A DNA stretch of 64,000 nt, taken from the NCBI RefSeq assembly GCF_004745575.1, contig NZ_RPEM01000002.1:248001-312000 (forward strand), in the 5' to 3' direction. Below are positions 9,431 to 18,483 of the stretch, piece after piece. Under the pieces are notes generated by a model. That model worked only from the letters and a program-made list of their open reading frames with translations. It ran no database searches and was not told where the DNA came from. Position 1 is the stretch's first letter, and the number at the start of each line of letters is the position of its first letter. This stretch comes from Pseudotabrizicola sediminis. GTDB lineage: Bacteria; Pseudomonadota; Alphaproteobacteria; Rhodobacterales; Rhodobacteraceae. A program made the translations under genes and the position numbers.

Positions 9431-10660
9431 ATGACATATGACAGCGACATCCTGATTGCCGGGGGGGGATTGAACGGCCCGGCACTGGCGCTTGCGCTTG
9501 CGCAATCGGGGCTGAGCGTGACTGTGGTTGATACCCGCCCCGCCCCTGCCCGGGCCGAAGCGGGTTTTGACGGGCGCAGCTATGCGCTGGCCATTGCCTC
9601 GAAACGCCTGCTGACTGCCATCGGCATCTGGCCTGCGGTGGCCGACCGGGTGCAGCCAATTCTGCAGATCAAAGCCTCTGACGGCATTGCCGGGCAGGGC
9701 GCGGCCCCCTTCTTTCTGCATTTCGACTCTGCCGAGATTGAAGAAGGCCCGATGGGCTTCATGCTGGAAGACCGCCACCTCTACCGCGCCTTTCTGGAGG
9801 CGATGGACGCTGCCCCCGGCCTGACCCTGCTGTCAGGCGAAACGGTTGTGGCACAGGAGGTATCTCCGAACGGCGTCACCGTCACCCTCGCCTCTGGCAA
9901 GACCCTGACCGCGCGCCTGCTGGTCGGCTGCGACGGACGCGGGTCCGGCACGGCCCTTCGCGCGGGGATCACCCGGGTTGGCTGGGGTTACGGCCAGACC
10001 GCACTGGTTACCGCGATCCGGCATGAGAAAGACCATCAGGGGATCGCCCAGCAGTTTTTCATGCCCGCAGGTCCGCTGGCGATCCTGCCGCTGGCCGGAG
10101 GTCACCATTCCTCGATCGTCTGGAGCGAAAGCGACAGTGCGGCCGCCGCCATCCAGGCGCTTGCGGATGCGGAGTATTTGGACGTCCTGCGCCCGCGTTT
10201 CGGTGATTTTCTGGGGGAGATCACGCTGGCAGGCGCGCGCTTCACCTATCCGCTGTCGCTGAGCCTGGCGCAAAGCTTCATCGCGCCGCGTGTGGCGCTG
10301 GTCGGCGATGCCGCCCATGGCGTCCACCCGATTGCCGGACAGGGGCTGAACCTCGGGTTGCGTGACGTGGCGGCGCTGGCCGAGGTTCTGGTGGATTCGA
10401 CCCGTCGCGGCGAAGACATCGGTGCCGCCGATGTGTTGGAGCGCTATCAACGCTGGCGGCGGTTCGACGCCACCACGCTGGCACTGGGAATGGACAGCGT
10501 CAACCGGCTGTTTTCCAACGACAACCCGGCGCTCCGGATGGCACGCGATCTTGGCATGGGTGCCATCAGCGCGCTGCCGCGCCTGCGCCGTGGTTTCATC
10601 CGGCAAGCCGCCGGCCTGTCCGGCGATCTGCCGCGCCTGCTGTCAGGCCAGCCCCTGTGA
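9431..10660 (+). CDS. ubiH: UbiH/UbiF/COQ6 family FAD-dependent hydroxylase
   Basis: A 409-aa flavoprotein monooxygenase. Motifs in order are the N-terminal dinucleotide-binding site ILIAGGGLNGPALALALAQSG, the DG motif LVGCDGRGSGTA, and the second FAD-binding motif GDAAHGVHPIAGQGLNLGLRD (quoted near residues 290-310). The family hydroxylates the aromatic ring during ubiquinone synthesis. Which ring position is attacked (UbiH, UbiF or UbiI type) cannot be settled by eye, so the symbol is tentative. The ATG at 9431 gives MTYDSDILIAGGG; upstream in-frame codons overlap the divergent amidase gene and are rejected. Confidence 0.85.
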   Translation: MTYDSDILIAGGGLNGPALALALAQSGLSVTVVDTRPAPARAEAGFDGRSYALAIASKRLLTAIGIWPAVADRVQPILQIKASDGIAGQGAAPFFLHFDSAEIEEGPMGFMLEDRHLYRAFLEAMDAAPGLTLLSGETVVAQEVSPNGVTVTLASGKTLTARLLVGCDGRGSGTALRAGITRVGWGYGQTALVTAIRHEKDHQGIAQQFFMPAGPLAILPLAGGHHSSIVWSESDSAAAAIQALADAEYLDVLRPRFGDFLGEITLAGARFTYPLSLSLAQSFIAPRVALVGDAAHGVHPIAGQGLNLGLRDVAALAEVLVDSTRRGEDIGAADVLERYQRWRRFDATTLALGMDSVNRLFSNDNPALRMARDLGMGAISALPRLRRGFIRQAAGLSGDLPRLLSGQPL

Positions 10661-10673
10661 CCGGAGCGCAGGG

Positions 10674-10708
10674 GCCGTCGCAGGTGGCATCGAGCCACCC
10701 GCGACGGC
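10674..10708. terminator. Long hairpin after the ubiH-type gene
   Basis: Inverted repeat GCCGTCGC-A-GGTGGC, loop ATCGA, GCCACC-C-GCGACGGC: 14 paired bases with one internal mismatch. No T-run follows on either strand. It lies between convergent genes (ubiH-type and rppH) and may act as a terminator or an RNA 3'-end stabiliser. Confidence 0.5.
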
Positions 10709-10872
10709 GTTGCCACGGAGCAAGTCGCCCCGGTCGCGTGGAAAGCTCTTTGTGCGCCCTGGACCGGTGCCGGAGGCTTGGGCGCAGCATCTGCTGATTT
10801 GCACCTTTTCCAATCACTCAAATTCCAACGGTGCCGCTTATGCAGCGGTGGGGGGCAATAGCCGCCGGCATG

Positions 10873-11358
10873 TCAGTCCGCCAGATGGGCGCGGAAGGTC
10901 TGAACCACTTCGTCATAGACCGCGCGTTTGAAGGGGACGATCACGTCGCACATCTCTGCGGCGCCGATCCACTTCCATGCGGCAAACTCCGGGTGTTCGC
11001 GGTCAATGCTGATCTGATCGTCGTGACCGAGATAGCGCAGCAGGAACCACTTCTGCTTTTGCCCGCGGAACTTGCCCTTCCAGACCTTGCCCAGAAGCTC
11101 TGGTGGCAGATCATAGGTGACCCAGCCTTTGGTCTTGTCGATGATCTCGACGAGATCGGAGGTGACGCTGGTTTCTTCCCAAAGCTCACGCAGGGCGGCG
11201 TCGCGGGGTGCCTCGCCATCGTCAATACCACCTTGGGGCATTTGCCAGGCGGGAGAGGGCGAATCGAGCCGTTGGCCGGTCCAGATGCGACCTTCGCCGT
11301 TGATCAGCACCACCCCGACGCAGGGGCGGTAAGGGAGGGTTTCGGGGTCGATCGACAT
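10873..11358 (-). CDS. rppH: RNA 5'-pyrophosphohydrolase RppH
   Basis: A 161-aa Nudix protein, the typical RppH size. It begins [18 protein letters not shown] and carries the Nudix box [20 protein letters not shown]; the last Gly of the box consensus is Ser here. RppH removes pyrophosphate from mRNA 5' ends and so triggers decay. The ATG at 11358 has GGAG upstream; an ATG four codons earlier is also possible. It is the last gene of the minus-strand group gpmI-envC-ctpA-rppH. Confidence 0.92.
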   Translation of the reverse strand: MSIDPETLPYRPCVGVVLINGEGRIWTGQRLDSPSPAWQMPQGGIDDGEAPRDAALRELWEETSVTSDLVEIIDKTKGWVTYDLPPELLGKVWKGKFRGQKQKWFLLRYLGHDDQISIDREHPEFAAWKWIGAAEMCDVIVPFKRAVYDEVVQTFRAHLAD

Positions 11359-11436
11359 CAGCTCCGCCATTCCGGTCTGTTGGCGCAGCAAGCGATCCGC
11401 TCGCTGCGCCGTTTCAAGTCATCCCAAGAGCGGACC

Positions 11437-12774
11437 TTATTGTGCCACAGCGGCAAGTCCGCGCAGGATGTCGATGGCATAGGCCAGCTGATAATCCTCA
11501 TCGCGCAGCTTGGCCGCTTCTTCGGTGCGGGCGCGTTCTTCTTCCAGCAGCCTGCGCTCGTCTTCAGACATCGAATCGTTGGACAAGGTGCCGCGCAGAT
11601 CAGCTTCCGACGTCTGCGGGCGCAGGGCGCTGGTTTCCTCTTGCGCCGCTACGGCGGCCGGGTCGCGGCGCGGCTGGTTGACCACGATGTCGGGCATCAC
11701 GCCCAGGGCCTGGATCGACCGGCCCGACGGCGTGTAATAACGCGCGGTGGTCAGGCGCATCGCGCCATCGCCCCGCAGCGGGATGACGGTCTGAACCGAG
11801 CCTTTGCCAAAGCTCTTGGTGCCGACCACGATCGCACGGCGGTGATCCTGCAATGCCCCTGCCACGATCTCGGACGCCGAGGCCGAACCACCGTTGACCA
11901 GCACGACAATCGGCTTGCCTTCGGCCAGATCGCCGGGTTCCGCATTGAAGCGTTCGCTGTCGACGGGTTCGCGCCCGCGGGTCGACACGATTTCCCCTTT
12001 GTCGAGGAAGGCATCGGAAACCCTGATCGCCTGTGTCAGCAGACCGCCGGGGTTGTTGCGCAGGTCGATGACGAAGCCGTTCACATTTTCCATGCCGCCC
12101 ACCTCTTCGACGGCGGTGCGCAGGTTTTCCTGCAGGCCCGAATAGGTCTGGTCGTTGAACGTGGTCACCCGCAGCACCACGGTTTCGCCCACCACGCGGT
12201 TGCGCACGGCGACCAGCTTGATGGTGTCGCGGATGATCGAAACGTCAAATGGCTCTGACACGCCTTCGCGCACCACGGTGATGATGATCTCGGACCCGAC
12301 CGGGCCGCGCATCAGGTCGACGGCGGCATCCAGTTGCAAACCAAGGACCGATTCGCCGTTCACATGGGTGATGAAATCGCCGGCCTCGATTCCGGCCTCG
12401 TCTGCCGGGGTGTCGTCCATTGGCGACACCACCTTTACAAAGCCCTCTTCCTGCGTGACTTCGATCCCCAAGCCGCCGAACTCTCCGCGGGTCTGCACCT
12501 GCATGTCGTCGAAGTCAGAAGCCGCAAGATAGCCGGAATGCGGATCCAGCGAGGTGAGCATGCCGTTGATGGCTGCCTCGATCAGCTCTTTGCTGTCGAC
12601 CTCTTCGACATATTGTGCACGCACGCGTTCGAAGATGTCGCCGAACAGATCCAGCTGTTCGTAGACATTGGCGTTGCGGCTGTTTTCCTGCGCGATCAGA
12701 GGGGCCGCAAATTGTGTCGTAAGGACGACCCCGGCCACGGTGCCGCCGATTGCGGCCATTACGAACTTCTTCAT
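11437..12774 (-). CDS. ctpA: Carboxyl-terminal processing protease (S41)
   Basis: A 445-aa S41 serine protease. The N-terminal hydrophobic segment (MKKFVMAAIGGTVAGVVLTT) targets it to the periplasm. A PDZ domain spans about residues 85-165 (with EFGGLGIEVTQEEG). The catalytic core has the Ser in VNGGSASASEIVAGAL and the Lys in GTKSFGKGSVQTV. It trims or degrades periplasmic and envelope proteins by recognising their C-termini. The C-terminal tail is Glu/Arg-rich and probably helical. It is 8 bases downstream of the envC-like gene; both act on the cell envelope. Confidence 0.94.
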   Translation of the reverse strand: MKKFVMAAIGGTVAGVVLTTQFAAPLIAQENSRNANVYEQLDLFGDIFERVRAQYVEEVDSKELIEAAINGMLTSLDPHSGYLAASDFDDMQVQTRGEFGGLGIEVTQEEGFVKVVSPMDDTPADEAGIEAGDFITHVNGESVLGLQLDAAVDLMRGPVGSEIIITVVREGVSEPFDVSIIRDTIKLVAVRNRVVGETVVLRVTTFNDQTYSGLQENLRTAVEEVGGMENVNGFVIDLRNNPGGLLTQAIRVSDAFLDKGEIVSTRGREPVDSERFNAEPGDLAEGKPIVVLVNGGSASASEIVAGALQDHRRAIVVGTKSFGKGSVQTVIPLRGDGAMRLTTARYYTPSGRSIQALGVMPDIVVNQPRRDPAAVAAQEETSALRPQTSEADLRGTLSNDSMSEDERRLLEEERARTEEAAKLRDEDYQLAYAIDILRGLAAVAQ

Positions 12775-12782
12775 GCCTCGTC

Positions 12783-13892
12783 CTACTCTCTCAATGCGGC
12801 GAACCATTCGGTCGGATCGACCGGGTCTGCCCCTTGCCTCAGCTCCATATAGAGCGTTTGCGTGCCTTGCACGCCACCACCTTCTTGCGTGGCTGCCAGA
12901 AATTCGGCAACCCCAGGTTCGCCCCCGCCCATCAGGCCAAGGGCCGCGCCGGGGCCAAGAACCTCTCCCACTTGCCCATAGACTGTTTCCAGCCCGGCGA
13001 GGATCAATAGATAGCCCCCTCCGGGCTCCAGTACGATCACATTTCCGTAGTCGAGCAAGGGCCCCAGGTAGCGGATCGTTGCGGGCCAGGGCGTGGTCAC
13101 CAGCGCGCGCGCGCGGGTTGCCAGGGTCAGGCCGGGGCGGCGCACCCCGGCGGCATCGGATTCCATCGGCCGGCGCAGGACCGTGCCCAACACAGGCAGC
13201 GGCAGCCGCCCCTTGGCATCGGCAAAACTGCTGGTGTCGCCAATATCCAGGGCGAGGCCCGAGGCAAAGGCATCCAGCGTATCGGCGCTTTGCAACAACC
13301 CGCGCAGGGTTTCCGGGTCTTCGGTTAAGCGGCGGGGCAATTCGGTGCGGTCTGACATCGCCTGCGACAGCGCGGTCCGCGCCTCTTGTGCGACGCTCAG
13401 CCCGCTGGCCAAAGTTTCGCCGGCGGCCTGTTGCAGCGCCCGCAGGTCACGCAACTCGGCCAGCTCCGCCCGCAGGCTTTCGGCCTCGGCCTGCAAGGCG
13501 GGGGTCACATCGGCCAGCATCATGCCCGATCGAACCGTGCCCAAGGGGCCAGACGGGTGCAGCAACAAGAGCGGGCCGGGGCGGCTTTCCATCTGGCTGA
13601 GGACCCCCACCAGCTGCGCCACGCGGTCGCGTTTGGCCTGAAACTGCAGGTTCAGTGTGGTTTCGCGCAGATGGGCCTGCCGCAGCGCCTCACGCAGGGC
13701 ACCCAGCCCGTCTTCATAGGCGCGGATGGTCCGGGTCAGCGCAGTCACCCGGTCGCGTGCGCTGGTTGCCGCCTCCAGAGCTGCCACCGCCTCTTGCAGG
13801 CTGGCCGAAGCGGTGGCCGCCTGATCAGCCACCCCTTGCGCCAGCGCCGGGGGGGCAAGCAGCAATAGGCCAAGGGCGGCAGCGCGGATCAT
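12783..13892 (-). CDS. envC: EnvC-like murein hydrolase activator (degenerate M23)
   Basis: A 369-aa protein with a signal peptide (MIRAAALGLLLLAPPALAQG), a long coiled-coil region (about residues 20-240, many Ala/Leu/Arg/Glu heptads) and a C-terminal LytM/M23-like domain. The zinc-binding residues of active M23 enzymes are lost: the usual DHG is EPG (VIVLEPGGGY) and the usual HxH-type site is replaced by LILAGLETV. EnvC proteins of this kind do not cut peptidoglycan themselves but activate amidases at the septum. The start ATG overlaps the gpmI stop by 4 bases, giving translational coupling. Confidence 0.85.
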   Translation of the reverse strand: MIRAAALGLLLLAPPALAQGVADQAATASASLQEAVAALEAATSARDRVTALTRTIRAYEDGLGALREALRQAHLRETTLNLQFQAKRDRVAQLVGVLSQMESRPGPLLLLHPSGPLGTVRSGMMLADVTPALQAEAESLRAELAELRDLRALQQAAGETLASGLSVAQEARTALSQAMSDRTELPRRLTEDPETLRGLLQSADTLDAFASGLALDIGDTSSFADAKGRLPLPVLGTVLRRPMESDAAGVRRPGLTLATRARALVTTPWPATIRYLGPLLDYGNVIVLEPGGGYLLILAGLETVYGQVGEVLGPGAALGLMGGGEPGVAEFLAATQEGGGVQGTQTLYMELRQGADPVDPTEWFAALRE

Positions 13893-15427
13893 GTCAGCAG
13901 GCTTACCCCGGTCATTTCAGGTGGTTGCGGCAGACCCATCAACTGCAACACCGTTGGCGCAAGATCGGCCAGCCTTCCCCCGTCGCGCAGGCGCGACCCC
14001 GTTGGTGCGCCCATCACGATCACCGGAACCGGATTCAGCGTATGCGCAGTATGCGGACCATTGGTGACCGGGTCCCACATCTGTTCGCAATTGCCATGGT
14101 CGGCGGTAACAATCATCGCGCCGCCGCACGCCTTCAGGGCGGCAATGGCACGGCCAAGGCCATGATCCACCGCTTCACAGGCCCGGATCGCCGCCTCCAG
14201 CACGCCTGTGTGGCCCACCATGTCGGGGTTAGCGAAGTTCACCACGATAAGGTCATGGCCCGCCTCGATCGCCGCCACCAGTTGGTCGGCCACTTCCGGC
14301 TCGCTCATCTCGGGTTGCAGGTCATAGGTTGCCACCTTGGGCGACAGCGGCATGAAGCGGGACTCGCCTTCAAACGGCACCTCGCGCCCGCCGTTCAGAA
14401 AGAACGTCACATGCGGGTATTTCTCGGTTTCGGCCAACCGGAACTGGGTCTTGCCCTGTGCGGCCACCCATTCGCCAAGGCAATTCACGATCACCCGTTT
14501 CGGGTAGGCGGTGGCCATATAGGCGTTATGCGCCTGCGAGTATTCCACCATGCCCAGCATTGCCGACCATGCGGGGCGGGTGCCCACGTCAAAGGCCTCA
14601 AACTGCGGCTGCCCCATCGCCGCCAGAATCTCGCGCGCACGGTCGCCCCGGAAGTTCAGGCAGAACAGGCCGTCACCATCCTTGGCTCCGGCATATTTTC
14701 CGATGACCGTAGGGGCGAGGAATTCATCAGTCTCGCCCTTGGCATAGGATTGCGCCACGGCGGCTTCGGCATCTGACACACGCTCAGCGTCTGCATGCAC
14801 CATCGCCGCATAGGCCCGCGCCACCCGGTCCCAGCGGTTGTCACGGTCCATCGCCCAGTACCGCCCTGTCACGGTGGCCACCTGCGCGCCCTCGGGCAAC
14901 CCTGCCACCAGCCGCGCCATGAATCCGGCAGCGGAAGACGGCGGCACATCGCGCCCGTCGGTGATCGCATGAAGCGCCACCGGCACGCCCAGATCTGTCA
15001 GGGCGCGGCACGCCGCCAGCACATGGCTGATATGGCCATGCACCCCGCCATCCGACACCACGCCCATCAGATGTGCGGTGCCGCCAGCGTGCTTTACCTT
15101 GGCGGCAAACTCCAGCAGGCCGACGTTGACGGCGAAACTGCCATCCTCGACCGCCAGATCAATCGCGCCCAGATCCATCGCCACCACCCGGCCCGCGCCG
15201 ATATTGGTGTGCCCTACCTCGGAATTGCCCATCTGCCCGCTTGGCAGGCCGACATCGGGGCCGAATGTGGTCAGTGTGGAATGCGGGCAGGTCGCCATCA
15301 GCGCGTCGAAACTGGGTGTCTTCGCCAGCGCAGGCGCATCCCACTCGCGCACCGGGCCAAGCCCCCATCCGTCAAGAATGCACAGCACAACTGGCTTGGG
15401 GATTGCGGGTTTGGGCGGGGGGGTCAT
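13889..15427 (-). CDS. gpmI: 2,3-bisphosphoglycerate-independent phosphoglycerate mutase
   Basis: A 512-aa enzyme, the normal length for the cofactor-independent mutase. It interconverts 3- and 2-phosphoglycerate in glycolysis with two Mn ions. Motifs are the N-terminal metal site CILDGWG, the nucleophilic Ser in GQMGNSEVGHTNIG, and the C-terminal metal ligands in VNFANPDMVGHTG and MIVTADHGNCEQM. It heads the gpmI-envC-ctpA-rppH group on the minus strand. This link of glycolysis with envelope genes recurs in related bacteria. Confidence 0.96.
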   Translation of the reverse strand: MTPPPKPAIPKPVVLCILDGWGLGPVREWDAPALAKTPSFDALMATCPHSTLTTFGPDVGLPSGQMGNSEVGHTNIGAGRVVAMDLGAIDLAVEDGSFAVNVGLLEFAAKVKHAGGTAHLMGVVSDGGVHGHISHVLAACRALTDLGVPVALHAITDGRDVPPSSAAGFMARLVAGLPEGAQVATVTGRYWAMDRDNRWDRVARAYAAMVHADAERVSDAEAAVAQSYAKGETDEFLAPTVIGKYAGAKDGDGLFCLNFRGDRAREILAAMGQPQFEAFDVGTRPAWSAMLGMVEYSQAHNAYMATAYPKRVIVNCLGEWVAAQGKTQFRLAETEKYPHVTFFLNGGREVPFEGESRFMPLSPKVATYDLQPEMSEPEVADQLVAAIEAGHDLIVVNFANPDMVGHTGVLEAAIRACEAVDHGLGRAIAALKACGGAMIVTADHGNCEQMWDPVTNGPHTAHTLNPVPVIVMGAPTGSRLRDGGRLADLAPTVLQLMGLPQPPEMTGVSLLT

Positions 15428-15518
15428 GATACTGCCTCATCTGCTTTGTCCGTGGTCATAGCCCGTGGTGCCGGTTCGGGCAACAGGCCGGTGCCGGGCC
15501 TCAGGCGATGCGCGCCAG

Positions 15519-15935
15519 TCAGAGCCCCTCTGTCTGGGCCCCATCGCCCCCGGCGGCAATCGGCACCGGCCTGCCCGCATTATCCAGCGCGACAAAGGTG
15601 AAATTCGCCTCGGTCACCTTTTCACTCAGTGGGCTGGCGCGCGGGCGGCGCCAGGTATCGACATGGATTGTCATCGACGTGCGCCCCAGTCGGACCAGCG
15701 TGGCATAAATCGACACCTCATCCCCCACCTTGACCGGACGGTGAAAGATCATCGCATCCACTGCCACCGTGGCACTGCGCTTGCCCGAGGTCAGCGCCGC
15801 CACACTTCCTGCGGCAAGGTCCATCTGGCTCATCAGCCAGCCGCCAAAGATATCGCCCGACGGGTTGGTATCGGCGGGCATGGCGATGGTGCGGATGGTG
15901 GGGCTGCCGGTAGGGGGCTGATCTTCGCGGCTCAT
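15519..15935 (-). CDS. YciA-type acyl-CoA thioesterase
   Basis: A 138-aa single hotdog-fold protein. The segment ADTNPSGDIFGGWLMSQMDLAAG carries the catalytic Asn/Asp-type motif of the YciA/BACH group (quoted near residues 20-42), followed by VDAMIFHRPVKVGDEV. It hydrolyses acyl-CoA to free acid and CoA in the cytoplasm; the preferred chain length cannot be read. The ATG at 15935 is chosen because family homology starts soon after it; a longer start at 15977 adds only polar residues. Confidence 0.85.
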   Translation of the reverse strand: MSREDQPPTGSPTIRTIAMPADTNPSGDIFGGWLMSQMDLAAGSVAALTSGKRSATVAVDAMIFHRPVKVGDEVSIYATLVRLGRTSMTIHVDTWRRPRASPLSEKVTEANFTFVALDNAGRPVPIAAGGDGAQTEGL

Positions 15936-16261
15936 GTCGGTCCTATGGTCTTTGGCGGTGGTTTCTGTATGCCCCAAGGCCGCCGCTGTGTCACGGCCCT
16001 GTGATCAGACAGGGATGCCTGTGGTATCCGGCACGGCAACAGCAACCCGCGTCAGCCCGGTTGCAAGTGCCACATGTGTTCAGATGCCCGAAACGGTGCT
16101 GTCTGCACCATTTCGATCATATGGCCCCCGGAACCGTCAGATGTCCCCGGTACACGTCGCGTCTGATGAGGACTGTAGCGTCAGGGCTGTCACTGCGCGT
16201 CACCGCACGATGGAATGAGCTCGGGTGCCAGACACGTGGCCCGCTACGCACCGGGTTTCGC
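15936..16261. other. Intergenic stretch, no gene seen
   Basis: About 325 bases between the thioesterase and the DUF983 gene, both on the minus strand. Apart from the hairpin at 16089-16115 nothing recognisable was found; short frames here have no ribosome sites or family motifs. Confidence 0.5.
16089..16115 (-). terminator. Probable terminator of the DUF983 gene
   Basis: Inverted repeat CGAAA-C-GGTGC, loop TGTCT, GCACC-A-TTTCG. On the minus strand the stem ends in TTTCG, downstream of the DUF983 gene. The stem has one mismatch and the T-run is short. Confidence 0.4.
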
Positions 16262-16627
16262 TTAGAACCCGTGCAACCGGTCTGCCCATTGCCAGCCGAT
16301 CATGATCCCTTTGACCCGCGGCAACATCGCAAGACTGCCCACCAGCACCACCGCGCTGATCATCAGGGCCGTCGCCATCGGGCCGAAATCACTGTAGACA
16401 ATCATGAAGTGCAGCATGAAACCGGCGATGTGGCACATCACCAGAATGGTGAAATAGGCCGGACCGTCATCGGCCCTTTGTTGGGCAAAGCTCTGGCCGC
16501 AGACCTCGCAGGCCGGGGCAACCTTCAGATAGCTTGTGAACAGCCGTCCCTCACCGCAGTTCGGGCAACGGTGCCGCAGGCCATTCAGCATCGCGGGCTT
16601 TCTAAGGCGCTGATCGTCTTGCATCAC
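16262..16627 (-). CDS. DUF983 family membrane protein
   Basis: A 121-aa protein with the DUF983 pattern: an N-terminal zinc-ribbon-like pair of Cys-x2-Cys motifs (RCPNCGEGRLF and ACEVCGQSF), the RADDGPAYFTI segment, and two membrane helices (about residues 58-78 and 84-104), followed by WQWADRLHG. The family's role is unknown; it is common in Alphaproteobacteria. Start is one of two adjacent ATG codons. Confidence 0.86.
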   Translation of the reverse strand: MMQDDQRLRKPAMLNGLRHRCPNCGEGRLFTSYLKVAPACEVCGQSFAQQRADDGPAYFTILVMCHIAGFMLHFMIVYSDFGPMATALMISAVVLVGSLAMLPRVKGIMIGWQWADRLHGF

Positions 16628-17387
16628 TGTCTCCTAAGGACTGCTTCGATATAGACAGTCAGACACTCCATGCAATAGCGCGGCCTGCGGCAAACTACCC
16701 AATCAGCACCCGCGTTCTGTCTGAACCTCAAGGGCCCACAGCGCCGCAAAGGGGTCTGGCTGGCACGTGACAGATGGGCACCTGTGGGAACCGGAACGCA
16801 TAAACCCCGAGCAGTCGGTCGATCCCGACCTGACCGCACAGCGGCTTTCAGGCCTGCGAAACCTCTTGATCGATATCCGATCCTAGGCAACCCTGTCTTC
16901 GCAGTGCGGCGCGGGCATTCATTCTGGCGCAAAAGCGCACTGCGATCCGACACAAGGGAATTTCCCCCTGATCGGATGCTTCTGCGGATTACGCGCTTTT
17001 CCTGTCGTCCCGCAGCCGGACCGACAATCGCTTGTTTAAGGGCTTTCGCCCTACCGCTTTTTTCATCTGCTCAATTTTCCGGAGTCTCTCATGCATGATC
17101 AGGCCAAAGCGAAGGCGGCGTGTCGGGAGAGAAATCATAATAAAACCCCGTAAGGGCGAAAAAATGCGCCTGTCTGGAACAGTCCATAGCCAGGAAGAAA
17201 GGCCCGCGCCACCAGATGCGCCCGCCTTTCTCAAGGGTTCACACCCGCGTCCTGCAACCGCAGAGCACCGCATATTTTAGCCCACGGCAGGTTATCGCTG
17301 GGTCAATGCAGGGCTGGCTTCATGCTCATGTGCGGTTCCAACGCCTTGGTCGAAGGAGTTTAGTCATCACATGCTTAGGGGGTGGTT
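16628..17387. other. Non-coding chromosome next to the island
   Basis: About 760 bases without a convincing gene. Before integration this DNA lay just downstream of ffs. One hairpin with arms GAAAGGC (17197-17203) and GCCTTTC (17224-17230) is present and could be a terminator. A 49-codon minus-strand frame (16989-17138) has no ribosome site and no recognised family. Confidence 0.5.
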
Positions 17388-17406
17388 GGGTGAGAGGCTG
17401 GACAAC
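17388..17406. repeat. Left attachment core (copy of ffs 3' end)
   Basis: GGGTGAGAGGCTGGACAAC, identical to 34715-34733. The following bases diverge completely, so the left copy is only a 19-bp fragment of ffs and not a second gene. This marks the left junction of the island. Confidence 0.88.
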
Positions 17407-17463
17407 TCAGGTGAAAATATTTTCTTACTTATTTCATATGCTTGCGGCACAAGTTTGCGTCCG

Positions 17464-17497
17464 TTTGTAGCAACTCGTGACGCGCCATTTGTAGCAT
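17464..17497. promoter_or_regulatory. Left arm-type integrase sites
   Basis: Two direct copies of TTTGTAGCA, beginning at 17464 and 17488, 24 bases apart (two steps of 12). The same octamer TTGTAGCA is repeated near the right end at 34628-34660. Placement about 60-90 bases inside the core repeat suggests binding sites for the integrase arm-binding domain or for an accessory factor. Confidence 0.55.
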
Positions 17498-17624
17498 GAC
17501 CGCCACGCTGACGCTTTCTTTAGCAAAGCGCCAGATGAAGGGTATCACAGAAAGAGTAGCCAGCCCCTATTCAAAGCGATCTCTAGATGAATGGGAACCG
17601 GCTGACCTTTCCTACGCCGACGCC

Positions 17625-17807
17625 TCATCCCGCGTCTAGGAGCTTCGTCAACGCGCGAACGCGGTTTGGCGTGATCTTTGGATCGCTGCCACATGAGATG
17701 ATTCTGATGAACTCGATCCACGCCTTTTCGTTTGCGGTTAGATGGTCCCATTGCCCTGACGGGGCCGTTGGTAGCGTGAATACACCATCGTCGCTGGAAG
17801 AGGTCAT
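17625..17807 (-). CDS. Small protein coupled to HTH regulator
   Basis: A 60-aa protein beginning MTSSSDDGVFTLPTAPSGQW. Its start ATG overlaps the stop codon of the HTH gene by 4 bases, which suggests translational coupling and a shared function. The protein has no membrane helix and no family I recognise; the second half (ISCGSDPKITPNRVRALTKL) looks helical. The overlap is the main reason to accept it as real. Confidence 0.5.
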   Translation of the reverse strand: MTSSSDDGVFTLPTAPSGQWDHLTANEKAWIEFIRIISCGSDPKITPNRVRALTKLLDAG

Positions 17808-18214
17808 TTGCCAAAGATCCCCCTCAGTGCGGTGCGTGACCTTGCGGTCAGCCTTGGGTCACTGTTGTCAGACGCGTCACGCAGCTCAGCGAGCCATCCG
17901 CGTTCGTTCTCGGTTGCAGGCGAACCGAAGATGTCCGTGATCGCCTTCGCTGCTGTTGCACCGACAGCTTGGTCCAGCGCCAGACGCATAAGATAGGCCG
18001 GATCGACCTCGAGCGCCTTCGCCAAAGACGGCACCCTGTCCAGCGGCACCTTGTTCCTCCCGTTTTTCAGGAAGGTCATCATGTTCGCGTTCGCGAAGCC
18101 GGCCTCCGAAGCGATCTCGGCTTGGGTCTTGCGGTGCGACAGGTCGCGGACACGGTCAGCGATTAGCTTAGCGGTTGCGGTGTTTTGATACGGGTTCGTC
18201 ATGGTCTCGCTCAT
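17804..18214 (-). CDS. XRE-like helix-turn-helix regulator
   Basis: A 136-aa protein. Residues about 13-70 form a lambda-repressor-type HTH (TQAEIASEAGFANANMMTFL followed by KNGRNKVPLDRVPSLAKALEV), then a short C-terminal helical region that includes LRDASDNSDPRLTARSRTAL. It probably represses its own promoter or nearby island genes. It is the first of a two-gene unit with the 60-aa protein. Start may be the ATG at 18214 or at 18202. It lies near the left end of the island, a usual spot for an island control gene. Confidence 0.75.
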   Translation of the reverse strand: MSETMTNPYQNTATAKLIADRVRDLSHRKTQAEIASEAGFANANMMTFLKNGRNKVPLDRVPSLAKALEVDPAYLMRLALDQAVGATAAKAITDIFGSPATENERGWLAELRDASDNSDPRLTARSRTALRGIFGK

Positions 18215-18284
18215 GTGGTTGGTGACCTGACATACTTACCGCGACCGAGAACGCTGGTCGGGTGGGAGTTTGAGCGACCTGGTG

Positions 18285-18395
18285 GGACATGCGAAGTCCT
18301 AGAGAATTCACGTGAATGCGATGGGGGTGCTGGCGGTGTCGGCAGGTCGGGGGCGGCTCAATCCTCCACCTCCCGGTAAAGCGATGAGCGCTATC
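18285..18395. repeat. Diverged dispersed repeat, copy 1
   Basis: Shares ATGCGAAGTCCTAGA and then scattered blocks (GCGATGGGG, the CCTCCA run, GCGCT end) with 29889-29995. It lies upstream of the HTH gene. In both copies the plus strand could encode a short stretch ending CEVLE, so the repeat may be the tail of an older gene. Origin unknown. Confidence 0.45.
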
Positions 18396-18483
18396 GGCCT
18401 TAGAGGACGGTCGAGCTAACCTTGTGCTAATGGGTCCATCACCCAAAGCCGCCGTTCAAGCGCGGTTGCCGTAAACTCTGGTT

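Noticed and set aside
10831-12258. 475-codon plus-strand frame
   Set aside because: Antisense to rppH and ctpA, both with clear motifs.
16989-17138. 49-codon basic frame left of the island
   Set aside because: No ribosome site and no family seen; too short to support alone.
16624-17470. Search for a tRNA gene at the left junction
   Set aside because: No cloverleaf found; the shared 19-bp core is the end of ffs, which explains the site.
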